36,389 bases of DNA, taken from NCBI GenBank assembly GCA_050699055.1, contig JBOHCT010000017.1, positions 1 to 36,389 of the forward strand. Reading direction: 5' to 3'. The DNA is from JBOHCT01 sp050699055. GTDB lineage: Bacteria > Actinomycetota > Actinomycetes > Streptosporangiales > JBOHCT01. The notes beneath the pieces are model-generated. The model was not told the DNA's origin. It ran no database searches and saw only the letters and a program-made list of their open reading frames with translations. The position numbers and the translations under genes were made by a program. This document shows positions 16,387 to 24,310 of this stretch, piece after piece (the first letter of the stretch is position 1; every line of letters begins with the position of its first letter).

Positions 16387-18303
16387 GTGGACACGACGGT
16401 CTCGGATCCGCTTGTCGGGCAGGTGCTCGAGGGTCGCTACCGCGTCGAGTCCCGCCTCGCCAAGGGTGGGATGGCGACCGTCTACCGGGCCATCGACCAG
16501 CGCCTCGACAGGGCGGTCGCGCTCAAGGCGATGCATCCGAGCCTGGCCGAGGACGAGGCCTTCGTCCGCCGGTTCATCGGTGAGGCCAAGTCCGCCGCGG
16601 GCCTGTCCCATCCCAATGTCGTCGGCGTTTACGACCAGGGTGAGGACGGCGGCGTCGTCTTCATCACCATGGAGTATCTCCCCGGGCGCACGCTCCGCGA
16701 CCTGCTACGGGAGCGCGGCCGCCTGTCGCCGGAGGTCGCGCTTCAGATGATGGAGCCGGTGCTGGCCGCGCTCGGCGCGGCGCACCGGGCCGGGTACGTT
16801 CACCGCGACGTCAAGCCCGAGAACGTCCTTCTCGCGGACGGCGGGCGGGTCAAGGTCGCGGACTTCGGGCTTGCCCGAGCGGTCGCCGCCTCCAACCATA
16901 CGAAGACGTCGGGCCTGATCATCGGTACCGTCGCCTACCTCTCCCCGGAGCAGGTGCAGACCGGCGACGCGGACGCCCGCTCCGACGTGTACTCAGCGGG
17001 CGTCCTGCTCTTCGAGCTGCTCACCGGCAGGCAGCCGTTCCGTGGCGAGACCCCGCTCTCTGTCGCGTACAAGCACGTCAACGAGGACATTCCGGCACCG
17101 TCGAGCGTGGTGCCCGGAATTCCGGCCGCGGTCGACACACTGGTCACCATCGCGACCGCCCGCGACCGCCGGCGCAGGCCGGCGGACGCGGGCCGGATGC
17201 TCGCGGACGTGCACACCGTGCGGGCCGGTCTCCCGCCGCCTCCACCCCTCACCTCGATGCTCGAGGGTTCGGTACCCGAGCCCGACACCGCGACCGCCGC
17301 AGCTTCGCTGGACGGCACGCTCGTCACGTCGCGCGAGGAGCTGCCGGCCGTCGAGGGGCGAGCGGAACCCCCCACCGGCTCCCCCGGGGTGCTTGAGCAC
17401 GAGGCTTCCGGCGCACCGGCGATCATGCACAGGCAGCGGCGTACACTGCTCTTCGCGCTGGCGGGGGTACTCGTGCTCGCCATGCTCGCGGCGGGGGGCG
17501 GGTACTGGCTGGCCTTCGGCCGATGGACCACGACGCCCGACGTCACCGGCTGGACGCTGGCGGCCGCCACGTCCCGGGTCAAGCATCTGGGGTTCTCTGT
17601 CAAGGTGGCTCCGCGCAAGTTCAGCGACACCGTGCCCAAGGGGCATGTGATCGGCACGGAGCCTGGGCCCGGCGACGACGTCCTCAAGCGCTCCACGATC
17701 ACCCTCATCCCCTCGAAAGGCAAGGAGCGTGTCCCCGTCCCGGACGTCTCAGGGCAGCCGGTCGGCAGGGCGAAGGGACGGCTGCGGGACGCCCGGCTCG
17801 TTCCCGGTGGGGTCAAGCACGCGTACTCGTCCTCCGTGCCGGAAGGCGAGGTCATCCGCACCAAGCCGAAGGCGGGCCACGAGCTCACGGTCGACTCCTC
17901 GGTGACGCTCGTGGTCAGCTCCGGCGTCCACGTGCCCGATGTACGCGGCCAGCCGCTGTCCGAGGCCAAGGCGGTCCTGGGGGACAAGGGCTTCGCTTGG
18001 TCGATCGAGCGGCGTCACAGCGACAGCGCAGCGGGCACGGTGATCGCGCAGACGCCCCACGGAAGCGGCGCCAAGAGCGGCGCGACGATCCAGCTCACCG
18101 TGTCCAGCGGCCCACCCATGGTGACGGTGCCCAACGTCGCCGGCTGGTCGAAGAAAGACGCGGTCAGGGCCCTGCGGAACCAAGGCTTCAAGGTCAAGCG
18201 CCACCACTGGCCGGGCACCTCCGGCCACCGCGTCGTGATGCAGAAACCGGCCGCAGGCCAGAAGGTCCCGCGAGGCTCGACCGTCGAGCTCTGGGTCATA
18301 TAG
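16387..18303 (+). CDS. Membrane Ser/Thr protein kinase with four PASTA domains
   Basis: A PknB/PknL-like receptor kinase that senses cell-wall fragments and phosphorylates cytoplasmic targets. The kinase domain spans about residues 15-275: glycine loop LAKGGMATVYRA, Lys47, HRDVKPEN at 139-146, DFG at 159-161 and SPEQ at 186-189. A linker rich in Pro and acidic residues leads to one membrane helix (about 353-376). Four PASTA repeats follow at about 382-443, 449-512, 514-575 and 579-638. Length is 638. The upstream open frame to 16231 has no family similarity; GTG 16387 is chosen. Endonuclease IV follows 3 bp later. The Rv2175c-like protein nearby is a candidate substrate by analogy with PknL. 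Confidence 0.95.
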   Translation: MDTTVSDPLVGQVLEGRYRVESRLAKGGMATVYRAIDQRLDRAVALKAMHPSLAEDEAFVRRFIGEAKSAAGLSHPNVVGVYDQGEDGGVVFITMEYLPGRTLRDLLRERGRLSPEVALQMMEPVLAALGAAHRAGYVHRDVKPENVLLADGGRVKVADFGLARAVAASNHTKTSGLIIGTVAYLSPEQVQTGDADARSDVYSAGVLLFELLTGRQPFRGETPLSVAYKHVNEDIPAPSSVVPGIPAAVDTLVTIATARDRRRRPADAGRMLADVHTVRAGLPPPPPLTSMLEGSVPEPDTATAAASLDGTLVTSREELPAVEGRAEPPTGSPGVLEHEASGAPAIMHRQRRTLLFALAGVLVLAMLAAGGGYWLAFGRWTTTPDVTGWTLAAATSRVKHLGFSVKVAPRKFSDTVPKGHVIGTEPGPGDDVLKRSTITLIPSKGKERVPVPDVSGQPVGRAKGRLRDARLVPGGVKHAYSSSVPEGEVIRTKPKAGHELTVDSSVTLVVSSGVHVPDVRGQPLSEAKAVLGDKGFAWSIERRHSDSAAGTVIAQTPHGSGAKSGATIQLTVSSGPPMVTVPNVAGWSKKDAVRALRNQGFKVKRHHWPGTSGHRVVMQKPAAGQKVPRGSTVELWVI

Positions 18304-18306
18304 GGC

Positions 18307-19167
18307 GTGGTTCCTCCCGTTGGCGCGCACATCCCCGTCGCCGGCGGGCTCGCCAGGGTCGGCGTCCGTTACGCCCGGGACATCGGCGCCGAGGCCGTGC
18401 AGGTGTTCGTCTCGAACCCTCGCCAGTGGCGGCCGTACGAGGGTAGCCCCGCCGAGGACGAGGCGTTCCGCGCGTACGTGGCCGAGTCGGGCGTTCCCGC
18501 CTTCGTGCACGCCCCGTACCTCGTCAACCTCGGCTCTCCCACGCCCGCGACGCGGGAGGCGTCGGCGGCGTCGGTACGCCACGCCCTGCGGCGTGCCCAG
18601 GCGATCGGCGCTCGGGGTGTGGTTGTCCACACCGGATCGGCCGTCACGACGAAGCGCCGAGAGCTGGCGCTGCGCCAGGTCCGTGGTCTCCTGCTCCCGC
18701 TCCTCGACGAGATCCCCGACCACGGCCCCGACCTCCTGCTCGAGCCGATGGCGGGGCAGGGCCAGGCGCTGTGCGCGACCGCCGAGGACCTCGGACCGTA
18801 CCTCGACGCGCTCGACCGGCATCCGCGTCTTCGGGTGTGCCTCGACACCTGCCACGCCTACGCCGCCGGTCACGACATCACGGCCCCGGGCGGGGTCGAC
18901 GAGCTGCTCGACGCGCTCGACGAGGCCGCGGGCCGCCGCCGGGTCGCGCTCGTCCACGCCAACGACTCCAAGGACGCGTGCGGCTCACGTCGGGACCGAC
19001 ACGAGAACATCGGCAAAGGCCACATCGGAACCAGTGCCTTCGGCGAGCTGCTGCGCCACCCGCTCGCACGCGGCGTGCCGTTCGTCGTCGAGACTCCGGG
19101 CAAGGGCAGGGCGGCCGTCCATCGCCAGGACATCGCGCTGCTCAAGAAGCTCCGCCAGCCCCCGTAG
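18307..19167 (+). CDS. nfo: Deoxyribonuclease IV (AP endonuclease)
   Basis: This zinc-dependent TIM-barrel enzyme cuts DNA at abasic sites in base-excision repair. Metal ligands and motifs are visible in order: GAHIPVAGGL, FVHAPYLVNLGSP, VVHTGSAV, LLLEPMAGQGQ, CLDTCHAYAAGHD, VHANDSKDACGSRRDRHENIGKGHIG and VETPG. Length of 286 is normal. GTG 18307 is 3 bp after the kinase stop, so the two form an operon. No SOS box is near it. The kinase-nfo pairing probably reflects conserved gene order rather than shared function. Confidence 0.95.
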   Translation: MVPPVGAHIPVAGGLARVGVRYARDIGAEAVQVFVSNPRQWRPYEGSPAEDEAFRAYVAESGVPAFVHAPYLVNLGSPTPATREASAASVRHALRRAQAIGARGVVVHTGSAVTTKRRELALRQVRGLLLPLLDEIPDHGPDLLLEPMAGQGQALCATAEDLGPYLDALDRHPRLRVCLDTCHAYAAGHDITAPGGVDELLDALDEAAGRRRVALVHANDSKDACGSRRDRHENIGKGHIGTSAFGELLRHPLARGVPFVVETPGKGRAAVHRQDIALLKKLRQPP

Positions 19168-19224
19168 CGGGCGCCGCGACGCCTTTGCCGTCCACCCGGC
19201 CCCCGGAGAGCACGGCACGTACGC

Positions 19225-19230
19225 TACGCT
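19225..19230 (+). promoter_or_regulatory. -10 box of the aroF attenuator transcript
   Basis: Two overlapping TACGCT hexamers occur (19220-19225 and 19225-19230). The second ends 7 nt before the leader-peptide ATG, so the leader would be translated from a leaderless RNA. Confidence 0.5.
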
Positions 19231-19237
19231 TGCCTCG

Positions 19238-19321
19238 ATGCGCAAAGTCTTCTGGTTCTTTTATGGCTATCGGCCCGAGGTCGCTCGGGCGGGTCGCCCG
19301 CTAGGCGTTGCGCCAAGGTAG
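19238..19321 (+). CDS. Aromatic leader peptide of the DAHP synthase attenuator
   Basis: A 27-codon frame begins MRKVFWFFYGY: six aromatic residues (F, W, F, F, Y, Y) in seven positions from residue 5 to 11. This is what a ribosome-stalling leader for aromatic amino acids should look like. It ends at a TAG, 16 bp before a strong terminator hairpin. A smaller hairpin, CCCGAG/CTCGGG (19274-19279 and 19284-19289), lies within the leader, and its right arm can also pair with the terminator arms, giving the alternative fold. A comparable leader is known upstream of aroF in Corynebacterium glutamicum. No Shine-Dalgarno sequence precedes it. Confidence 0.85.
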   Translation: MRKVFWFFYGYRPEVARAGRPLGVAPR

Positions 19322-19337
19322 GCAAACCGCTCGAAGG

Positions 19338-19367
19338 AGCCCCGGGTCTGATCGCCCGGGGCTTTTT
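19338..19367 (+). terminator. Attenuator terminator before aroF
   Basis: A perfect 9-bp stem AGCCCCGGG/CCCGGGGCT with an 8-nt loop is followed by a run of five Ts (19363-19367), the first of which closes the stem. It lies between the leader peptide and the aroF gene, which makes it a conditional rather than an end-of-gene terminator. Confidence 0.9.
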
Positions 19368-19421
19368 GCTTGCTCAGGGTTCTCGACTCGGGCTCCTCAC
19401 TCAGACAAGGAGAGACACGCC

Positions 19422-20477
19422 ATGGTCGTCGTGATGGCCGCAGACGCCACCCCCGCACAGGTCGACGCCGTCGCCGCACGTGTTCGCGAGGCGGGCGGCG
19501 AGGCGTTCGTCAGCCGCGGTGTGAGCCGCACCATCGTCGGCCTGGTGGGGGACGTCGAGGAGTTCGGCGCCCTCAACCTGCGCGCCATGCCGGGCGTCTG
19601 CGACATCGTCCGCATCTCCGTGCCCTACAAGCTCGTCAGCCGCGAGAACCACCCCGAGCGGTCCACGGTCTACGTCCGCGACGTACCCATAGGCCCCGGC
19701 GGGTTCGTCCTCATCGCCGGTCCGTGTACGGTCGAGAGTCCCGACCAGACGCTCGACGCCGCGCTCATGGCAAAGGCGGCCGGAGCGGCCCTGCTGCGCG
19801 GCGGCGCGTTCAAGCCGCGCACCTCCCCCTACTCCTTCCAAGGACTCGGGCGACGCGGCCTGGAGATCCTCGCCGAGGTCCGCGAGGAGACGGGCATGCC
19901 GGTCGTCACCGAGGTCATGGACGCCCACGACGTCGACCTCGTCATGGAACACGCCGACATGCTGCAGATCGGCACCCGGAACATGCAGAACTACACCCTG
20001 CTCCAGGCCGCCGGTTCCGTCCAGAAGCCGGTGCTGCTGAAGCGCGGTATGCACGCGACGGTCGAGGAATGGCTCATGGCCGCCGAGCACATCGCCCAGC
20101 GCGGCAACCTCGACATCGTGCTGTGCGAGCGGGGGATCCGTACGTTCGAGCGCGCGACCCGCAACACGCTCGACATCAGCGCCGTACCCGTCGCCCAGCG
20201 CCTCGCCCACCTGCCGGTGCTCGTCGACCCATCACACGCGTGCGGGCGGCGCGACCTCGTCCTGCCGCTCTCGCGAGCGGCGATCGCGGCAGGCGCCGAC
20301 GGGATCATGGTCGACCTCCATCCGCGTCCGGAGTCGGCGCTGTGCGACGGCGACCAGGCGCTGGTGGACGGCGATCTGCGGGCGCTCGCCTCGGCCGTAC
20401 GTAAGCTGCCGCCGCTGGTCGACCGCGTACTCACCCCGGCGCCACAGGACGAACCGTCCGAGCTGACCCCCGCCTGA
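19422..20477 (+). CDS. aroF: DAHP synthase, type I beta, with N-terminal regulatory domain
   Basis: 3-Deoxy-7-phosphoheptulonate synthase catalyses the first step of the shikimate pathway. Residues 1 to about 72 form a ferredoxin-like (ACT-like) regulatory domain (VVVMAADATPAQVDAVAARV). The barrel follows: FVLIAGPCTVESPDQ, LLRGGAFKPRTSPYSFQGLG, VVTEVMDAHDV, LQIGTRNMQNY, VLLKRGMHATVEEWL, DIVLCERGIRTFE, LVDPSHACGRR and GIMVDLHPRPESALCDG. Length is 351. The ATG at 19422 has AAGGAGAG 7 nt upstream. It lies behind a leader peptide and attenuator, and a second, unrelated DAHP synthase converges on it from the right. Confidence 0.95.
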   Translation: MVVVMAADATPAQVDAVAARVREAGGEAFVSRGVSRTIVGLVGDVEEFGALNLRAMPGVCDIVRISVPYKLVSRENHPERSTVYVRDVPIGPGGFVLIAGPCTVESPDQTLDAALMAKAAGAALLRGGAFKPRTSPYSFQGLGRRGLEILAEVREETGMPVVTEVMDAHDVDLVMEHADMLQIGTRNMQNYTLLQAAGSVQKPVLLKRGMHATVEEWLMAAEHIAQRGNLDIVLCERGIRTFERATRNTLDISAVPVAQRLAHLPVLVDPSHACGRRDLVLPLSRAAIAAGADGIMVDLHPRPESALCDGDQALVDGDLRALASAVRKLPPLVDRVLTPAPQDEPSELTPA

Positions 20478-20509
20478 CTCCTACCCACGCGCGGCCTGCC
20501 CCCGCCACC

Positions 20510-20559
20510 CCGGCGTCTGAGCGATCGCGCCACGCACGGCACGCTTGCTCAGACGCCGG
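20510..20559. terminator. Inverted repeat between the two DAHP synthase genes
   Basis: CCGGCGTCTGAGC (20510-20522) pairs perfectly with GCTCAGACGCCGG (20547-20559) around a 24-nt loop. It sits between converging genes and could stop transcription from both sides, although there is no T-run. The right arm and its flank (GCTTGCTCAGACGCC) occur again at 20606-20620. Confidence 0.55.
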
Positions 20560-20669
20560 ACGGGAGGGGGTGGTGGCATACGAGGGACCGGGCCACCGGC
20601 GACCCGCTTGCTCAGACGCCCGGGTGGATGGGACCAGCACGGAAGACGCCTGCGGGCAGAGGCGCGGCC

Positions 20670-22073
20670 CTACCGGAGCGAGCGGCGCTTCTTGAGCATC
20701 TCGGCGGCGAGGAAGGCCAGCTCCAGCGACTGCCTCGCGTTCAGCCTTGGGTCGCAGGCGGTCTCGTAGCGTCCGGCGAGATCGTCGTCACCGATCTCGT
20801 CGGCGCCGCCGAGACACTCGGTGACATCGTCGCCGGTGAGCTCGATATGGATGCCGCCAGGAACGGTGCCGAGCGCCTGGTGCACCTTGAAGAAGCCGGT
20901 CACCTCGAGCGCGACATCGTCGAACCGCCGGGTCTTGTAGCCCGTCGCGGACTCGAACGTGTTGCCGTGCATCGGGTCGCACACCCAGACGACCTCGTGT
21001 CCGCTCGCGGCCACCTTCTCCACGATGGGCGGTAGCAGGTCCCACACACGCTGTGCGCCGATGCGGGTGATGAATGTCAGACGCCCAGGCGCGTAGTCGG
21101 GGTCCAGCCGGTCGGCCAGGGCGATAGCGTCCTCCGGCCGCGTGGTCGGGCCGAGCTTGACCCCGATCGGGTTGGCGACGCCGCTGGCGAACTCGACGTG
21201 AGCGCCGTCGAGCGCGCGGGTGCGTTCGCCCACCCAGACCATGTGCCCCGACAGGTCGTAGGCCGCGCGTCCCTCGGTATCCCAACGAGTGAGTGCACTC
21301 TCGTACTCCAGCAGCAGCGCCTCGTGGCTGGCGTAGAACTCGACCCCGCGCGCGGCACCGTCGCGGTCCAGGTCGACACCGCAGGCACGCATGAACGCGA
21401 GCGCGCGATCAATCTCCTCCGCGAGCGCTTCATAGCGCAGCCCCATGGCGCTGCTGCGCACGAAGTCGAAGCACCACCTGTGCACCTGGCGGAGGTCGGC
21501 AAGGCCGCCAGTGGCACAGGCGCGGGCGAGGTTGAGCGTCTGCGCGGCCGCGTTGTAGGCGCCCAAGAGTCTCGCCGCATCCGGGCGGCGAGACTCCGGT
21601 GTGCGTTCGACGGCGTTGACCGCGTCGCCGCGGTAGACGGGGAGCTCGACGGTCGACCCGCCCGGCCCCGGGACATCCTCCGTCTGTCTGCTACGTGGCT
21701 TGGCGTACTGCCCGGCCATCCGGCCGACCTTCACAACGGGCACGCTCGCGCCGTACGTCAGGACGATGGACATCTGCAGCAGGATCTTGACCTTGTCACG
21801 GATCCGCTCATGGGAGAGCCCCGCGAAGGTCTCGGCGCAGTCACCGCCCTGAAGCAGGAAAGCCTCGCCCCTGGCGACGGACGCCAGGTGCGCGCGCAGC
21901 CCGTCGCATTCGCTCGCCACCACGAGCGGAGGAAGGGAGGCCAGCTCGCCGGCCACACGGCGGAGTGCGGTCGAATCGGGCCACGCCGGTAGCTGCGACG
22001 CGGGATGCGCACGCCAGTTTTCCCGGACCTCCTGCAGCGACCGCGCGCTCACCCGAAGAAGACCCCCGCTCAC
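20670..22073 (-). CDS. aroG: DAHP synthase, class II (plant/mycobacterial type)
   Basis: It catalyses the same first shikimate step as aroF but belongs to the unrelated class II family. Motifs are FLLQGGDCAETFAG, SVPVVKVGRMAGQYAKPRS, VHRWCFDF, YASHEALLLEYE, WVGERTRALDGAHVEFASGVANPIGVKLGP, VWVCDPMHGNTFE and IHIELTGDDVTECLGGA. Length of 467 is normal. GTG 22073 overlaps the pfkA stop as GTGA. A 21-bp tandem duplication puts a second, equivalent GTG at 22052, so the first seven residues may be dispensable. In many actinomycetes this is the only DAHP synthase. The symbol aroH is also used. Confidence 0.94.
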   Translation of the reverse strand: MSGGLLRVSARSLQEVRENWRAHPASQLPAWPDSTALRRVAGELASLPPLVVASECDGLRAHLASVARGEAFLLQGGDCAETFAGLSHERIRDKVKILLQMSIVLTYGASVPVVKVGRMAGQYAKPRSRQTEDVPGPGGSTVELPVYRGDAVNAVERTPESRRPDAARLLGAYNAAAQTLNLARACATGGLADLRQVHRWCFDFVRSSAMGLRYEALAEEIDRALAFMRACGVDLDRDGAARGVEFYASHEALLLEYESALTRWDTEGRAAYDLSGHMVWVGERTRALDGAHVEFASGVANPIGVKLGPTTRPEDAIALADRLDPDYAPGRLTFITRIGAQRVWDLLPPIVEKVAASGHEVVWVCDPMHGNTFESATGYKTRRFDDVALEVTGFFKVHQALGTVPGGIHIELTGDDVTECLGGADEIGDDDLAGRYETACDPRLNARQSLELAFLAAEMLKKRRSLR

Positions 22074-22084
22074 CCGAAGAAGAC
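22047..22084 (-). repeat. 21-bp tandem duplication at the pfkA/class II DAHP synthase junction
   Basis: GTCTTCTTCGGGTGAGCG occurs twice with a period of 21 bp (minus strand). The first copy encodes the pfkA end VFFG-stop and the overlapping GTG; the second reproduces the same GTG start context in the same frame, seven codons later. Confidence 0.85.
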
Positions 22085-23095
22085 TTCGGCCTCGGCATAA
22101 CGCTCGGGCGGTACCGTCTTGAGCTCCTCGACGGCCTCCGTGAGCGTCGCCCGCACCACGTCCGTACCCCGCAGCGCGACCATCGTGCCGTACTCCCCGT
22201 CATGCACGGCGTCGATGGCGTGCAGGCCGAACCGGGTGGCCAGCACGCGGTCGAACGCGGTGGGGGTGCCGCCCCGCTGAATGTGGCCGAGAACCGTGCA
22301 GCGGGCCTCCTTGCCCGTCCGCTTCTCGATCTCGTCGGCGAGCCGCTGTCCAATGCCGCCAAGGCGGACGTGGCCGAACGCGTCCAGTTGTCCCGTCTGG
22401 ACCTCCATCGTGCCCTCGGCCGGCGTGGCGCCCTCGGCCACCACGACGATCGGCGCGTAGCGGGTCTTGAAGCGCCGTTCGATGTAAGAGCACACCTCGT
22501 CGATGTCGAAGCGCTGCTCGGGGATGAGGATGACGTTGGCCCCGCCTGCGAGCCCGGCGTGCAGCGCGATCCACCCGGCGTGACGGCCCATGACCTCGAC
22601 GATCAACGCCCGGTGGTGGCTCTCGGCCGTCGTGTGAAGGCGGTCGATGGCCTCCATCGCGATGTTGACCGCGGTGTCGAAGCCGAACGTGTAGTCAGTC
22701 GCGTTCAGGTCGTTGTCGATCGTCTTGGGCACGCCGACGACACGCACGCCCTCGTCGTGCAGCCGGCGTGCGACGCCGAGCGTGTCCTCGCCACCGACGG
22801 CGACCAGCGCGTCGACGCCGAGCCCCGCGAGATTGTCCTTGACACGCTCCGCACCGCCGTCGACCTTGAGTGGGTTCGTCCGCGACGAACCGAGAATCGT
22901 GCCCCCGCGGGGCAGAATGCCGCGGACCGCGGACACGTCGAGCTGCATGGTGTCGCCCTCGAGCGGACCACGCCAGCCGTCGCGGAAGCCGACGAACTCG
23001 TATCCGTAGACCTGGACACCCTTGCGCACGATCGCGCGGATCACGGCGTTGAGACCGGGGCAGTCGCCACCTCCGGTCAGCACTCCAACGCGCAT
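22070..23095 (-). CDS. pfkA: 6-phosphofructokinase, probably pyrophosphate-dependent
   Basis: It phosphorylates fructose 6-phosphate at C1. Motifs are GVLTGGGDCPGLNAVIR, GILPRGGTILGSSRTNP, VPKTIDNDL, EVMGRHAGWIAL, VVVAEGATP, VLGHIQRGGTPTAFDR. The phosphoryl-donor site reads GGEDT with Asp at 104, and residue 124 is Lys. ATP enzymes have Gly at 104; the Asp104/Lys124 pair is the signature of pyrophosphate enzymes such as that of Amycolatopsis methanolica. Length of 341 fits actinobacterial group III. The ATG at 23095 has AGGAGAGG upstream. It is co-transcribed with the class II DAHP synthase. The cofactor call is inferred from two residues. Confidence 0.93.
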   Translation of the reverse strand: MRVGVLTGGGDCPGLNAVIRAIVRKGVQVYGYEFVGFRDGWRGPLEGDTMQLDVSAVRGILPRGGTILGSSRTNPLKVDGGAERVKDNLAGLGVDALVAVGGEDTLGVARRLHDEGVRVVGVPKTIDNDLNATDYTFGFDTAVNIAMEAIDRLHTTAESHHRALIVEVMGRHAGWIALHAGLAGGANVILIPEQRFDIDEVCSYIERRFKTRYAPIVVVAEGATPAEGTMEVQTGQLDAFGHVRLGGIGQRLADEIEKRTGKEARCTVLGHIQRGGTPTAFDRVLATRFGLHAIDAVHDGEYGTMVALRGTDVVRATLTEAVEELKTVPPERYAEAEVFFG

Positions 23096-23252
23096 GACGC
23101 TCTGCCTCTCCTGGGGCCTCTCTTCGTTCTCACACCGTCGGCGCCAGCCTAGTCGGCGCGGGTACGCACCCGTGAGATGTCGCGGTCATCTCCGCCGTGG
23201 CGCCCGGCCGCCGCCGGCACTCTCCCCTGGGCGACGGCCGCGGAGTAAGCGC

Positions 23253-23999
23253 TCAGGAGGCGTCGACGGGTTCGCTCGGCCTGTGATCATCGGGCTGCGC
23301 CGTCCGCTCCGCCCTGCGGCCTTTGGCGAGTCGGGCCTTGGCGGTCGCGGCGTAGACGTCGACGTACTCCTGGTCGGACAGCTTCATGAGGGCATACACG
23401 ATCTCGTCGGTCACCGCCCGCAGCACGAGCCGGTCCGTCTCCATGCCCTCGTACCGGGAGAAGTCGAGCGGCTTGCCGAAGCGGACGCCGGGACGGATGC
23501 CCAGCTTCGGCAGCAGTCGGCCAGGCGGTTGCAGCCTCCTGGTGTCGATCATCGCGCACGGCACCACGGGAACCCGTGCCTCGACCGCGAGGCGCGCGAT
23601 CCCGGTTTTGCCGCGGTAGAGGCGACCATCTGGAGAACGGGTGCCCTCGGGGTAGATGCCGAGCAGGTCGCCCCTCCGGAGGATGCGCAGGCCGGTCCGT
23701 AGCGCCGCGCCGCTCGCCGCCCCTCCGGAGCGGTCGAGCGGCACCTGCCCGATGCTCGAGAAGAACGCCCTGGTGGCGAGCCCCTTCAGGCCGCTTCCCG
23801 TGAAGTACTCCTGCTTGGCGAAGAACGTGACCCTGCGCGGCACGAGAACGGGCATGAAGAAGGAGTCGGAGAAGGACAGGTGGTTGCTGGCGAGGATCGC
23901 CGGACCCTCGCGCGGGACGTTCTCGAGCCCGTCGGCCCACGGGCGGAACATCCGAAGGAACGGGCCGAGCAGGATCCTCTTGAACAGCCAGTAGAACAC
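23253..23999 (-). CDS. plsC: 1-acyl-sn-glycerol-3-phosphate acyltransferase (PlsC-like)
   Basis: It acylates lysophosphatidate (or a related lysolipid) at the membrane. The HX4D box is NHLSFSD, followed by RRVTFFAKQEYFTG, PLDRSGG and the substrate motif GIYPEGTRSPDGRLYRGKTGIARLA; the C-terminal part ends in a basic, polar tail. GTG 23999 is chosen: GGGGAGG lies 8 nt upstream and it gives the normal hydrophobic start VFYWLFKRILLGPFLRMF and 248 residues. The frame is open to 24140, but that extension is dispersed repeat sequence. It is not coupled to pfkA, from which it is 157 bp away. Confidence 0.9.
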   Translation of the reverse strand: MFYWLFKRILLGPFLRMFRPWADGLENVPREGPAILASNHLSFSDSFFMPVLVPRRVTFFAKQEYFTGSGLKGLATRAFFSSIGQVPLDRSGGAASGAALRTGLRILRRGDLLGIYPEGTRSPDGRLYRGKTGIARLAVEARVPVVPCAMIDTRRLQPPGRLLPKLGIRPGVRFGKPLDFSRYEGMETDRLVLRAVTDEIVYALMKLSDQEYVDVYAATAKARLAKGRRAERTAQPDDHRPSEPVDAS

Positions 24000-24039
24000 C
24001 CTCCCCACCTCCCCACTGAGGAACGGCTTGTGGCGCCTC

Positions 24040-24310
24040 GGGTGGTTGCGCGCTCTCGAGTGGAGCGCTCGAGGGCCGGGGAGCGCGACCCGCCGGAGGC
24101 GGCCACTCGCCCGCGGGGCCGCAGCGCGGCTCGAGAGCACGTGAACCGAAGCAAGGAGGCCCGGTAGGACCGACGCCCGCGAGGTTCACAAAACAATCAC
24201 GGAGTGCCTGGCGGAACGATAGGCCCCCGAGAGCGACATCGGCAACGCGGGCCTCCCTCCTATCGCGTTCGTCGGTGGGTCGTGCGACCATGCGACCGGA
24301 GAGGACCACC
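24040..24310. other. Divergent intergenic region with element B copy
   Basis: About 310 bp lie between the plsC and esterase starts. Element B core occupies 24141-24189; 24040-24140 is weakly similar in reverse to 33660-33800. The rest shows a short GGTCG-TG-CGACC dyad just before the esterase start and nothing else recognisable. Confidence 0.5.
24141..24189 (+). repeat. Dispersed element B, copy 1
   Basis: A 49-bp unit bounded by GTGAACC and GGTTCAC. It matches the reverse complement of 33611-33659 at 46 of 49 positions and shares AAGGAGGCC-GGTAGG-CCGACG-CCGCGAGGTTC with 27616-27651. Confidence 0.85.

Noticed and set aside
20606..20620. Third copy of GCTTGCTCAGACGCC as a possible CRISPR-like or iteron array
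   Set aside because: Only two direct copies and one inverted copy occur, with unequal spacing; a hairpin between converging genes explains them better.
24000..24140. N-terminal extension of the acyltransferase
   Set aside because: It encodes element B flank sequence rich in Arg, Ala and Pro; GTG 23999 has a good ribosome-binding site and the usual hydrophobic N-terminus.
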